64,000 bases of DNA from DASUPK01 sp963695675 (GCA_963695675.1 CAVOGY010000005.1:124001-188000), one strand, 5' to 3'. Positions 8,201 through 18,367 are shown, numbered from the stretch's first letter. Numbers and translations are program-made. Notes: generated by a model not told the origin, from the letters alone.

Positions 8201-8340
8201 GGCTAGGGCCGGGGGCTAGCTGTCTGAAGGAGCGGCCCGGGACCGAAACCCGCCGCCTCCTCCTTGAGGATCCGGATGCCGGTGATGAGATGAGCGCGGG
8301 CCACGGCGTTGCGGCCGCGGCCCGCGTTCGATCAGGTGGG

Positions 8341-10323
<1,983 letters not shown>

Positions 10324-10389
10324 CTCTCCTCCTAAAGTCCTGTCTGTTCCTCTCGGCTGTATCTGTAATTCAGTGTTTCGAAGCCTTGC

Positions 10390-10422
10390 GGAGGGGCGGC
10401 GCCGGTTCGGCCCCGCCCCTCC
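10390..10422. terminator. Strong GC hairpin between satP-like gene and acs
   Basis: GGAGGGGCGG at 10390-10399 pairs perfectly with CCGCCCCTCC at 10413-10422, and the loop itself contains GCCG-GTT-CGGC. No U-tract follows on either strand. It lies between the stop of the acetate carrier and the acs start, so it could terminate or attenuate satP transcription, or stabilise a processed 3' end. Confidence 0.55.
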
Positions 10423-10448
10423 CTCTGCTCAGCGAAGCGGGCCCATGG

Positions 10449-11075
10449 TCAATAGTTGGGGGCCGTCGTACGGTCGCCCGATGCCGTCTTGAGCGGCCAC
10501 ACCGGTGCAACGGTTCGACCAAAGGTCGAATTGAGCACGGCCGCGAACGACGCGTACCAGGCAGCGGCCGCGGTCGCCAGGCCGAGGTAGCCACCCCACT
10601 TGATCACGTTCGTGTGGTCGCCGGAGTTGCCGACACCCAGCAGGATGAAAGTGATCGTCAGCAGGAAGAACACCAGCGCAACCGCGCCCGTGGTCCTCAG
10701 CGAAGCAACGAGCATGTAGGCAGTGAAGATCGCCCAGGCCCATAGGTAGAGCCCGATTGCGTGACCGGCCGCGTCGGCGGGGATTGAGTCCACAAAAAAC
10801 ACGTTCAGCGCCCAGAACGAGAGCCAGAAGGCCCCGAACGAGGTGAACGCGACCGCACCGAAGGTGTTGCCGGTGCGGAACTCCCACATTCCTGCCAACA
10901 CCTGAGCGATGCCCCCGTAGGCGAGGGCAAGCGGGAGAACCACGGGCTCACCGCCCTTGTTGACGAGATCCGCGTTGAACATGCTGAGCACAAACGTAGT
11001 CATGGCGAATGCGGCGAGCCCAAGGGGCCCAGGATCGGCAGGGAGCCACGCTCCGACGGGTCTTGACGATTCCAT
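10449..11075 (-). CDS. satP: Acetate/succinate uptake protein, SatP/YaaH/GPR1 family
   Basis: A 208-residue membrane protein with six predicted helices, the size of the AceTr (GPR1/FUN34/YaaH) family. The family signature near the N-terminus appears as DPGPLGLAAFAMTTF (canonical N-P-x-P-L-G-L, here with Asp for Asn). GGIAQVLAGMWEFRTGNTFG in helix 3 and LYLWAWAIFTAYM later are also characteristic. The family moves acetate and succinate with protons across the inner membrane. It lies directly upstream of acs, which supports acetate as substrate. AGAGAGGAG precedes ATG. An AT-rich stretch at about 11160-11215, in an otherwise GC-rich gap, probably holds its promoter. Confidence 0.9.
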   Translation of the reverse strand: MESSRPVGAWLPADPGPLGLAAFAMTTFVLSMFNADLVNKGGEPVVLPLALAYGGIAQVLAGMWEFRTGNTFGAVAFTSFGAFWLSFWALNVFFVDSIPADAAGHAIGLYLWAWAIFTAYMLVASLRTTGAVALVFFLLTITFILLGVGNSGDHTNVIKWGGYLGLATAAAAWYASFAAVLNSTFGRTVAPVWPLKTASGDRTTAPNY

Positions 11076-11225
11076 GTGCTCTCCTCTCTGAAGCCGGCCG
11101 AGACCAGCTGCGCTCCACTCTGGGGCGCCGCGGCTCGGCGGCTACCTAGTGAGCTGCTGTGTTTCCCATACCCTCATATATGCATTTGCTAACGAAACAA
11201 ACTCGGGGATCCGGACTGCTGCCGC

Positions 11226-12092
11226 CTAAAGACGAGCGGCTTCGGCAAGCAGTCCGACCTGGTCGGGGTCGCGCGATGAGGGGAAGAGGATGAGCTCGTC
11301 ACAGCCGTTCCCCTCGAACGAGGAGATGAGCTGCTTGACGCTGTCCGCGTCCTTGGGGGCGCTCTGCGCGATCATCTTGGCTTGCTCCTCGCCGAGCCAC
11401 TCGTAGTAGTGCGGCAGGTACTCGTGAGCATTCTTCTCGGCGTCGGGGCCAAGTGAGAAGTAGGCAAGGGCCATCTTGTGCGGCGCGTCGTCCCGGCCGG
11501 CGCCCTTCCAGGCCTCATCGACGCTGTTCGCGTCCTTCGCGAACTGGTCCGGGCCGGAGCCGCCCTGAATCCAGCCGGACGCGTACTTTGCGGCCCGCTC
11601 GAACGATGCCTGGACGTAGCCGCCCACGATCAGGGTCGGGCCATCGCCACTCGGCCGCGGACCGACCTTCGCCTCGAGCTCGCCCTCGCCCCGCCAGATC
11701 CGGTTGATCTCCTCGCACGCCGAATCGAGCCATTGCCCTCGGTTTTTCATGTGAAGGTTGCTGATCTTGTAGTCGTCGTCGCGGGCGCCGGCGCCGACCC
11801 CGAGAACGGCACGGCCGCCTCCGGCCAACGCGTCGAGGGTGAGGAACTGCTTGGCCAGGAGGGCGGCGTTTGCGCGGAGCGGGCCGAGGATGACGCTGGT
11901 CGCGAGACGGATCCGGTCTGTCACCGCAGCCGCCGCCGCGAGGGTGGCGAGAGGATCGAAGTTCGGATAGACGATGCGATCGATCGTCCCGAGGACGGAA
12001 AAGCCCGCCTCGTCGGCGGCGCGGGCGAAGTCGGTGAGCTGTTTGCCGGTGGTTCCCGGCACGGCGTTGGGTAGTCCGATTCCAACCTGCAT
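11226..12092 (-). CDS. LLM-class flavin/F420-dependent oxidoreductase
   Basis: A 288-residue luciferase-like monooxygenase fold protein. It opens MQVGIGLPNAVPGTTGKQL and continues with DEAGFSVLGTIDRI, RIRLATSVILGPLRANAALLAKQ and AGGGRAVLGVGAGARDDDY, the usual barrel landmarks. The family uses FMN or reduced F420; the sequence does not let me choose, although the neighbouring PPOX-family gene makes F420 plausible. It diverges from that gene with only 33 bp between start codons, so the two share a very compact control region. Substrate unknown. Confidence 0.88.
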   Translation of the reverse strand: MQVGIGLPNAVPGTTGKQLTDFARAADEAGFSVLGTIDRIVYPNFDPLATLAAAAAVTDRIRLATSVILGPLRANAALLAKQFLTLDALAGGGRAVLGVGAGARDDDYKISNLHMKNRGQWLDSACEEINRIWRGEGELEAKVGPRPSGDGPTLIVGGYVQASFERAAKYASGWIQGGSGPDQFAKDANSVDEAWKGAGRDDAPHKMALAYFSLGPDAEKNAHEYLPHYYEWLGEEQAKMIAQSAPKDADSVKQLISSFEGNGCDELILFPSSRDPDQVGLLAEAARL

Positions 12093-12124
12093 TGCGTTCC
12101 CTTTCGTCTGCCTACAGTGGGTTC

Positions 12125-12595
12125 GTGCCTCACGGGGAACCTACCGAGGTGGTTGACTGGGCAAACGAATTGCTCCAAACGGCGAGGGTGGCGCGGCTAG
12201 GGTTGCTCGACGAGGAGGGCGGGCCGCGGGTGCTGCCGGTCACGTTCGCGGTCGCGGAGGGACGGATCTGGAGCGCGATCGATCAGAAGCCGAAGCAGGC
12301 TCGGGAGCCGGCGCGGCTGCGTTTTCTGCGGCGGGACCCGCGTGCGGCGCTCACGATCGATCGCTACTCGGACGATTGGGAGGAGCTGGCCTGGGTGCAG
12401 GTGCTGGGGCGGGTCTCGATCATCGGGGTCGGAGATGGGACGGTCGGCCTCGAAGCGCTCAGGGCGAAGTACGAGCAGTATCGCGAAGTGGTTCCTCCAG
12501 GTCCTCTGCTTGCTCTGGATCCGCAGCGATATCTGTGGTGGCGAGCTGTGGATCGGCAGGACCGAGGCGGGCGTAGCGACGTCCACGGCGAGTGA
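12125..12595 (+). CDS. PPOX-family (F420/FMN split-barrel) oxidoreductase
   Basis: A protein of about 156 residues with the split-barrel flavin/F420 fold: WANELLQTARVARLGLLDEE, PRVLPVTFAVAEGRIWSAID, RLRFLRRDPRAALTIDRYSD and LEALRAKYEQYREVVPPGP. These closely match the TIGR03668-type PPOX group of actinobacteria. I place the start at GTG 12125; an upstream TTG at 12092 would overlap the divergent LLM gene. The conserved domain ends near RYLWWRA (about 12555). The last 14 residues (VDRQDRGGRSDVHGE) look like read-through into the opposing antitoxin-like frame, which overlaps by 137 bp, so the original stop may have been lost. Confidence 0.8.
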   Translation: MPHGEPTEVVDWANELLQTARVARLGLLDEEGGPRVLPVTFAVAEGRIWSAIDQKPKQAREPARLRFLRRDPRAALTIDRYSDDWEELAWVQVLGRVSIIGVGDGTVGLEALRAKYEQYREVVPPGPLLALDPQRYLWWRAVDRQDRGGRSDVHGE

Positions 12596-12703
12596 TCAGG
12601 ATCTCGTCGCCCGCGGCAACCCGCTGCATCCAGTAGCCGAGCTGATTACGAAACTCGTGGGCCCCGACGGTGATCTCTGCGCCCTCGGAATCGGATGAAG
12701 AAG
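12459..12703 (-). pseudogene. Phd/YefM antitoxin-like domain without its own start codon
   Basis: The frame directly after the tRNA-Ala 3' end encodes VGAHEFRNQLGYWMQRVAAG and then DEILITRRGRRYARLGPADP, the full N-terminal fold of a Phd/YefM antitoxin. No ATG, GTG, TTG or CTG occurs between the tRNA and the domain. The frame is open upstream through the whole tRNA (…AVAQLGERRRGTPKVTGSSP…) and into the endonuclease remnant. No toxin gene follows. The 3' part overlaps the end of the PPOX gene on the other strand. It is either a remnant captured behind the tRNA or is made only as part of a longer read-through product. The domain call is good; function is doubtful. Confidence 0.65.
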
Positions 12704-12776
12704 TGGAGCTGACGGGACTCGAACCCGTGACCTTCGGCGTGCCACGCCGACGCTCTCCCAGCTGAGCTACAGCCCC
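12704..12776 (-). tRNA. tRNA-Ala (anticodon GGC)
   Basis: A 73-base cloverleaf read from the minus strand. Acceptor GGGGCTG pairs with CAGCTCC and contains the G3-U70 wobble that identifies alanine tRNAs. The D arm is AGCTCAGCTGGGAGAGC and the anticodon arm TCGGC-GTGGCAC-GCCGA with GGC. The T arm ACGGG-TTCGAGT-CCCGT is intact. CCA is not encoded. It is flanked by an endonuclease-like remnant upstream and an antitoxin-like frame downstream, both in one open reading frame that passes through the tRNA. Confidence 0.97.
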
Positions 12777-13187
12777 AGAGAGTTCGTATTCAGCTGCCCA
12801 GTGTATCGACGCCCTTTGCCCATTCCTGGGAGCGGTCAAACGAAGGTGGATGCCGCTTCTTCCCTCTTCCACGCGGTCGAAGGGGATCAGGAAAGTTGCG
12901 ATCCAGCTCATGGCAATGCGCTGCGACAGGTCGACCTCGCCGGGTGAGTACTTATTTCGCACATATCCCCTCGGTGTATGCCAGCTGCTTACGAGATTGA
13001 CCTGGAGTACTTCGCCGTTTAGGCGGGCTGACTTGCATTGGACACGGTAAAGCCGGTCTGCCCAAATCAAAGATCAGGTCACATCGCGAGTGCTCGGAAA
13101 GCGGCTTGAACACGTCGATACCGAGTTGCACCGCTTCCAGGGCGATCGCGGCATCTCGCTGATCGTGCCGCGGAGATTGGGATTCAT
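12777..13187 (-). pseudogene. Decayed I-Ssp6803I-like PD-(D/E)XK endonuclease gene
   Basis: Pieces of one protein appear in successive frames: MNPNLRGTISE, then AAIALEAVQLGIDVFKPLSE with HSRCDLIFDLG, then DRLYRVQCKSARLNGEVLQV, then VAAHCHELDRNF, then LIPFDRVEEGRSGIHLRLTA, ending APRNGQRASIHWAAEYEL. Together they match the PF11645-type family that includes the tRNA-intron endonuclease I-Ssp6803I, with the catalytic D…QxK (CDLIFD, RVQCK). Frames change at about 13154, 13059, 12929 and 12892. The last piece reads straight into tRNA-Ala without a stop. Four frame changes in about 400 bp point to genuine decay rather than a single error. No intron is present in the tRNA itself. Confidence 0.72.
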
Positions 13188-13276
13188 CACGACGATACGT
13201 CGCGCGGAGATCCACGCAGCGACGCGCAAGACGTCACGAGTTCGCGACGACATGCAGGCCGAATTGAGATCCGGAG

Positions 13277-13984
13277 CTACGCCGCGCGGTCCTGCTCGCG
13301 CCCGTCCTCGTCGACGTCGAGGATCAGGCCGTCGCGGCGCTTGTCGCGCACGACGAAGTCGAAGGGAGCTCGCTCCTCGAGCTCCCTCAGCAGCTCGACC
13401 GGGTCGCTCAGGTTCATCGAGACCGTGGCCCTTCCCCGTGAGACCCGCCGGACGCGGATGTCCGATGCGCCGTTGATGCCCGCGGCCGCGTCCTCAAAGC
13501 CGGTCAACTGCGCGAAGTCGTTGAGGGGCCCCACCTCCACCTCGATCGGCCCGGAGTACATCCCGTCGGCGACGGACCCGCTGGCCGGCTTCCCGCCGAG
13601 CGCCGGCCCCTCCTTCTCCATCCCGAGGCGCGCCCGCGCCACCTCGGCCAGCTCCGCGATCCGCGCCCCCAGCTCGTCGCGCAGATTGGTCAACTCCACG
13701 ACCCGCTCGGCCATCTGGACCGCGTCATCGAGCGCCTTCATCCGGATCCTGGTCGCCTGCCGCCGTGCCTGCCCATAGATCTCATCGATCCCCCTGCTGA
13801 CTGCCGCGGCAACCGGCCGCTTCAGCGCGTCCTGCAGCTTTCTCTCCCGCTCGACCACCCGCTCTGCGAGCCGCTGCGCCTCCCGCTCGAGCCGAGCCAG
13901 TCGCGCATCGCGGGCGTCGATCGCCGCGTCGACCTCCTCCGGGTCGTAGCCGCGCAAGGCGCGCCGGAAACGCTCCCTCGACAC
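13277..13984 (-). CDS. DivIVA-like coiled-coil protein
   Basis: A 235-residue protein. It begins MSRERFRRALRGYDPEEVDA, the conserved DivIVA N-terminal element (F-R-GYDPEEVD). A long coiled coil follows (about residues 25-115, with ARLARLEREAQRLAERVVER and AERVVELTNLRDELGARIAE). The C-terminal domain of about 100 residues has a strand-rich PIEVEVGPLNDFAQLTG and DIRVRRVSRGRATVSMNLSD. DivIVA/Wag31 relatives bind curved membrane and organise growth or division in actinobacteria. The C-terminal domain looks like those that bind phosphopeptides or the membrane, but I do not recognise it. It may be a second DivIVA homologue rather than the essential one. Confidence 0.75.
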   Translation of the reverse strand: MSRERFRRALRGYDPEEVDAAIDARDARLARLEREAQRLAERVVERERKLQDALKRPVAAAVSRGIDEIYGQARRQATRIRMKALDDAVQMAERVVELTNLRDELGARIAELAEVARARLGMEKEGPALGGKPASGSVADGMYSGPIEVEVGPLNDFAQLTGFEDAAAGINGASDIRVRRVSRGRATVSMNLSDPVELLRELEERAPFDFVVRDKRRDGLILDVDEDGREQDRAA

Positions 13985-14029
13985 GAGCGGCAGACTACGG
14001 CCGCGCTCGGACAGCTTTCGGCGGCGCGC

Positions 14030-14413
14030 CTAAGCGGCGCCGCGCGCCCCGGCCAGGTTCAGGTCGAGCCGGTCCGCCTCGCCCCAGAGCACCTCGAGCC
14101 GGTACCGCTCGCGCAGCTCCGGCGTGAAGATGTGCAGCACGGAGTCCAGATAGTCCATCAGCACCCACTCCGCTTCCCGCTCCCCCTCGACGCGCGCCGG
14201 CAACCATCCGTCCCTCTTCAGCTGGTGGTAGATCTCGTCGTGGATCGCCTTCGCCTGCCGCTCGTTGCGGGCCGTGCAGATCACCAGGTAGTCCGTGTAG
14301 CCGACCAGCGGCCGCACATTGAGCGCGACCAGGTCGGTCGCCTGCTTGTCGTCGGCGATCGCGGCCAGCCGCCGCGCCAGCTGCTCGGGGCCCATCTCCT
14401 TTCCCCGGCTCAT
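14030..14413 (-). CDS. rsfS: Ribosomal silencing factor RsfS
   Basis: A 127-residue protein of the RsfS/DUF143 family, which binds ribosomal protein L14 and blocks subunit joining in starvation. Diagnostic segments are ADDKQATDLVALNVRPLVGY, TDYLVICTARNERQAKAIHD and EWVLMDYLDSVLHIFTPELR. Its ATG overlaps the nadD stop (ATGA), which fixes the start and implies coupled translation. The nadD-rsfS pairing is widely conserved. Confidence 0.95.
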   Translation of the reverse strand: MSRGKEMGPEQLARRLAAIADDKQATDLVALNVRPLVGYTDYLVICTARNERQAKAIHDEIYHQLKRDGWLPARVEGEREAEWVLMDYLDSVLHIFTPELRERYRLEVLWGEADRLDLNLAGARGAA

Positions 14414-14997
14414 CGGTAGAGCCCCCTCTCCCCGATCAACTCGATTACCCGGTCCGGAACCAGATATCGCAGCGGCTTTCCCTCCCGAGCCCGCTGCCTG
14501 ACTGTGGTCGAGGACGCTCCGCAAAGTGGCATCTCGATTATCTCCGCTCGATCGGCGGCACCGAGCCGCTCGAGCGCCGAGCGCACCGCTTCGAGCCCCA
14601 CCCCGGGCCGCGGCACCACCCCCAGCCGTGCCAGCTCGACCACACGAGCCGGCTCCTTCCAGCTCGCCAGCCCCGCCGCCATATCCGCGCCCAACAGCAA
14701 GAACATCTCCCTACCTGGGTCCCGCTCGGCCAGCAGCTCGAGCGTCCGGTAGCTGTACGACACCTCGTCCCGGCTGACCTCGAGATCCGAGGCCTCCACC
14801 CCCTCCTCGCCCTCCGCCGCCAACCGCGCCATCTCGAGCCGGACTTCCGCGCCCGGATCGTCCTCGATCTCCTTGTGCGGCGCCCGGTTGGTCACCATCA
14901 GCAGCACCTCGTCCAGACCGAGCTGCCAGCGTGCCTCCTGGGCGAGGAGCAGATGACCGACGTGGGGCGGGTTGAAGGCCCCGCCCAGGACCCCGAT
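14410..14997 (-). CDS. nadD: Nicotinate-nucleotide adenylyltransferase, start unresolved
   Basis: NadD transfers AMP to nicotinate mononucleotide in NAD synthesis. The N-terminal nucleotidyltransferase motif IGVLGGAFNPPHVGHLLLAQ is complete, and SYSYRTLELLAERDPGREMF, FLLLGADMAAGLASW and the ISSTxxR equivalent GASSTTVRQRAREGKPLRYL follow. The total of about 195 residues is normal. No ATG, GTG, TTG or CTG lies in frame before the motif. A GTG with a good GGGAG lies at 15008-15010, but one base out of frame, so a one-base loss near 15000 (real or sequencing) is the simplest explanation. The coordinate given begins at the first motif residue. It lies between proA and rsfS on the same strand. Confidence 0.85.
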   Translation of the reverse strand: MGVLGGAFNPPHVGHLLLAQEARWQLGLDEVLLMVTNRAPHKEIEDDPGAEVRLEMARLAAEGEEGVEASDLEVSRDEVSYSYRTLELLAERDPGREMFLLLGADMAAGLASWKEPARVVELARLGVVPRPGVGLEAVRSALERLGAADRAEIIEMPLCGASSTTVRQRAREGKPLRYLVPDRVIELIGERGLYR

Positions 14998-15010
14998 CGG
15001 AGCGACCGCA

Positions 15011-16276
15011 CTACTCCCTGATCTGCCCGCTGCCGTGCACCACGTACTTGGTCGTGGTCAGCTCGCGCAGCCCGATCGGTCCGCGGGCGTGCAGCTTCTG
15101 GGTCGAGTTGCCGATCTCTGCGCCCATCCCGAACTCGTAGCCGTCGGTGAACCGCGTTGACGCGTTGACGTAGACCGCGGCCGAATCGACCGCATCCGTG
15201 AACTCGTCCCCGACCTCCTCCGAGCGCGTCACGATCGCATCGGAATGACCGGTGCCGTGCCGGTTGATGTGCTCGATCGCCTCGCCGAGCGAATCCACCA
15301 CCCCCACCGCCATCTTCAGCCCGTGATACTCGGTGTCCCAGTCCGCACCGGTCGCCTCGCCCACCGCCACCGATCCGGCTGAGTCCCGAGTGGGCGCATC
15401 GCCGACCAGTTCCACCCCGGCATCGCTCAGCTTGGCGAGCAGGCCCGGCAGGAGATCGGCGGCGACTTCCCGATGGACCAGCAGCGTCTCCGCCGCATTG
15501 CAGACCCCCGGCCGTTGGACCTTCGCGTTGTAGGCGACCCTCTCCGCCATCTCGAGATCCGCATCCTGGTGGACGTAGACGTGGCAATTCCCCGCCGCCG
15601 CGTACATCACAGGAACCTTGGCGACCCGCTTCAGCGCCTCCTTCAGCCCCTCGCCACCTCGCGGGATGATCAGATCGACCAGGCCCTCCTGCGTCGCCAG
15701 CTCCTGCAGCTGCTCGTGGCCACCACCGGAGAGAAGCGAGACGGACGCCGCCGGCAGCTCGGCTGCGGCCAGGGCCTCGGCGATCAGACCCGCCAGGAAC
15801 ACATTGGAGCTCTCGGCGCTGCTCGAACCGCGCAGGACCGCCGCGTTCCCACTCTTCAGACAGAGCGCCGCGGCGTCGATGGTCACGTTCGGTCGCGCCT
15901 CGTAGACGACGGCCACCACGCCGATCGGGACCCGCTTCTTAGCGACCTCGAGCCCGTTTTCCAGCGTCCAGCCCTCGATCACCTCCCCGACCGGGTCGGC
16001 GAGGTCCGCGATCTCGCGGACGCCCTTGGCCATCTCGGCGATACGCGCCTCCGTCAGGGTCAGCCGGTCGATCAGGGCCTCGTTCAGGCCCTCCTCTCGC
16101 CCCGCCTCCAGATCCGCGCGATTCGCCTCCAGGAGCGCCTCGACGCTGCCATCGATCCGATCTGCCAGGTCTCTCAGGCAGGCGTCCTTGGCCTCGCGGC
16201 CGCTGCGCGCGAGCAGGTGCGACGCCGACTTCGCGTCCCCGCACACCCCGGCGACGGATCGAGTGGCAGTGGCCAT
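15011..16276 (-). CDS. proA: Gamma-glutamyl phosphate reductase
   Basis: A 421-residue ProA, the second step of proline synthesis, reducing glutamyl phosphate to the semialdehyde with NADPH. Motifs: VPIGVVAVVYEARPNVTIDA (cofactor-binding region), KSGNAAVLRGSSSA, DLIIPRGGEGLK, and the catalytic cysteine in QRPGVCNAAETLLV. The C-terminal STQKLHARGPIGLRELTTTK is standard. I use the ATG at 16276; a TTG two codons earlier is less likely. proB lies about 2.3 kb upstream on the same strand, separated by a PfpI-family gene and a broken kinase gene, so the usual proBA pair is interrupted here. Confidence 0.96.
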   Translation of the reverse strand: MATATRSVAGVCGDAKSASHLLARSGREAKDACLRDLADRIDGSVEALLEANRADLEAGREEGLNEALIDRLTLTEARIAEMAKGVREIADLADPVGEVIEGWTLENGLEVAKKRVPIGVVAVVYEARPNVTIDAAALCLKSGNAAVLRGSSSAESSNVFLAGLIAEALAAAELPAASVSLLSGGGHEQLQELATQEGLVDLIIPRGGEGLKEALKRVAKVPVMYAAAGNCHVYVHQDADLEMAERVAYNAKVQRPGVCNAAETLLVHREVAADLLPGLLAKLSDAGVELVGDAPTRDSAGSVAVGEATGADWDTEYHGLKMAVGVVDSLGEAIEHINRHGTGHSDAIVTRSEEVGDEFTDAVDSAAVYVNASTRFTDGYEFGMGAEIGNSTQKLHARGPIGLRELTTTKYVVHGSGQIRE

Positions 16277-16330
16277 GCCCAAAAGGGTAAAGCGCCCCGT
16301 CCCCCGTCGGCCGGAGGACCCGGCGGCGGG

Positions 16331-17765
16331 TCAGCCCGTGCCGGCCTCAGCGCGGGCCCGCGCAAGCTCCGTTGCCACCGTGGAGCGCTGGTTGGGAATG
16401 CGCAAGCGACGCTCGAGCACCGGGATCGCCTCCTCGGGATGACCCGAGAGCCGCAGCGCGTTCCCGAGGTTGTAGAGAGCGTACGCGTAGTTGAGGTCCG
16501 TCGATCCCTCGGGATAGGAGTCGACCGCCTGGCGCAGGATCGGCACCGCCTCCGCCGCCCTCCCCTGGTTGATCAAGGAGAACCCCTCGGCGTTCAGACT
16601 CGCCCCGTCTGCCGACGAGGAGGGCGGGCTCGCCTGATCTTCTCCGACGGCGGGCTCCGAGGCGGCGGCGGAAGCCCCGTCCGAGACCACAGCCGAGCCA
16701 CGCGCCGGCAGCCGAGCCGCGCGCATCCCGTCCGGCTTTCGCTTCCTTCTTGTGGCTCGCGCCGCCGCCGGAGTCGCCCCCGACCAGCGCGATCCCCGCT
16801 GCCGTCAGGCCGGCCAGCGCGACCAGCGTCAGCGCCAGCACGGCTCCGACGCGCGAACGGGGCGACCGAGAGGCGCCGGACGCCCGCGGCGCGAGCGGTC
16901 GGGTCGAGCGGTCCGCGGGCTCGCGGTCAAACGGACGGGTGTCCTGCTCGCCTCTCCGAACCGCGTCCTCGAGCTCGGCCACGAGCTGCCCCGCGGAGCT
17001 CTGCCTGCGCGCCGGATCCGCGAGAGCCCTCGCATGACCACGGCGAAGACCGACGCCGGCGCATCCGGCCAGCGAGCCGCGAGCTCTCGGCGATCGGGCG
17101 ATTGCCCCCGACTAGGTGCCCCTCCATCCAGGGACGTCCCTGAAAGCAGCTCGTAGGCGACTGCGGCGAGCGCATAGACGTCGCTCGCCGGCCCGCCGGC
17201 GCCGGCGGCCTCGAAGCGCTCGGGGGCCATGTAGGAACGGTGCCGATTACCTTGCCCTCGGCGGTGATCTGAGTCGCGTCGATAGCCCGCGCGATCCCGA
17301 GGTCCGCCAGCTTCACGGCACCGTCCTCGCGAACCAAGATGTTCGCCGGCTTGATGTCCCGGTGGACAACCCCCGCCTTATGCGCGTGGTCGAGGGCGTC
17401 CGCGGCTCCTCGTCAGGATCAACACCGCCTCGCCGGGATCCATCGGCCCGCCCTTCGCCAGCTCCTCGAGCGACCGGCCGGGCACGTACTCCATCACGAT
17501 CAGCGCGCCCTCGTCGGTCGCGATGGTGTCGAACACCGACACGAAATTCGGATGGTTCAGGGTTGCGCCCAAGCGCGCCTCCCGCCGGAAGCGCGTCGAG
17601 GCTCTCCTCGGGAGCGTCCGTGTTCAGTCGCTTGATCGCGACATCCCGACCCAACCGCTCGTCCTCGGCGAGCCAGACCGTGGCCATCCCGCCCGTGCCG
17701 AGCCGCCGGATGACGCGATAGCGATCCGCGAACAGGTCGCCCCTCCGAATCTCCCTGGTGATCAT
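16331..17765 (-). pseudogene. Ser/Thr protein kinase with C-terminal TPR-like domain, broken by frameshifts
   Basis: All kinase landmarks exist but in changing frames: RYRVIRRLGTGGMATVWLAE (Gly loop) and VAIKRL, then GATLNHPNFVSVFDTIATDE, HRDIKPANIL (catalytic loop), VKLADLGIARAIDATQITAE, and ASDVYALAAVAYELLSGTSL. Further on come one membrane helix (VLALTLVALAGLTAAGIALV) and a TPR-like tail (YALYNLGNALRLSGHPEEAI). Frame changes lie near 17594, 17409, 17233, 17031 and about 16715. Each looks like a one- or two-base indel. The ATG at 17765 begins MITREIRRGDLFADRY. It is either a real pseudogene or a patch of poor sequence; flanking genes are intact. If repaired it would be a membrane-anchored PknB-type kinase. 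Confidence 0.75.
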
Positions 17766-17788
17766 TGGACCGCTTGCGGGGCGACCGG

Positions 17789-18367
17789 CTACGAGACCGC
17801 CTTCTCGCGCTGCTCCTCGTGGATGCCCTCTGCGAACTCCTCGACGATCTTCGCGTTGAACGCCGGGATGTCGTCCGGCTTCCGGGAGGTCACCAGGCCG
17901 GAATCGACGACGACTTCCTCGTCGACCCAGTTGCCTCCCGCGTTGCGGACGTCCGTCTGCAGGCTCGGAAACGACGTCACCTTCCGGCCGTCGACCACGT
18001 CCGCCTCGACGAGCATCCACGGCGCATGGCAGATCGCGCCCACCGGCTTGCCCGCCGCGAAGAACTCCCGCAGGAAGCGCACCGCGTCCTCGTCCATGCG
18101 CAGGACGTCCGGGTTGGCGACGCCGCCTGGCAGCACGACCGCGTCGTAGTCGTCGGCCTTCGCGTCCGAGACCGTCTTGTCCACGTCGAATCTGTCGGCC
18201 TTGTCGAGGTGGTTGAAGGCCTGGATCTGCTCGGCCTCCGGCGCGATCACGTCGACATGAGCGCCGGCCTCCTCGATCGCCTTGCGCGGCTCGGTGAGTT
18301 CGACCTGCTCAACGCCCTCGTTGGCCATCAGGAATGCGACGCGCTTGCCCTTCAGTTCGCCCGCCAT
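17789..18367 (-). CDS. DJ-1/PfpI family protein
   Basis: A 192-residue protein of the PfpI/YhbO/YraA branch of the DJ-1 superfamily. It begins with KRVAFLMANEGVEQVELTEP and contains DDYDAVVLPGGVANPDVLR. The nucleophile elbow is GAICHAPWMLVEA, with the reactive Cys followed by His, and VTSFPSLQTDVRNAGGNWVD comes after it. The N-terminal Glu partner of the Cys is present (NEGVEQVE). Family members are described as stress-linked proteases, chaperones or deglycases; which applies here cannot be read. AAAGGAG lies about 10 bases before ATG. It lies between proB and the broken kinase. Confidence 0.9.
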   Translation of the reverse strand: MAGELKGKRVAFLMANEGVEQVELTEPRKAIEEAGAHVDVIAPEAEQIQAFNHLDKADRFDVDKTVSDAKADDYDAVVLPGGVANPDVLRMDEDAVRFLREFFAAGKPVGAICHAPWMLVEADVVDGRKVTSFPSLQTDVRNAGGNWVDEEVVVDSGLVTSRKPDDIPAFNAKIVEEFAEGIHEEQREKAVS

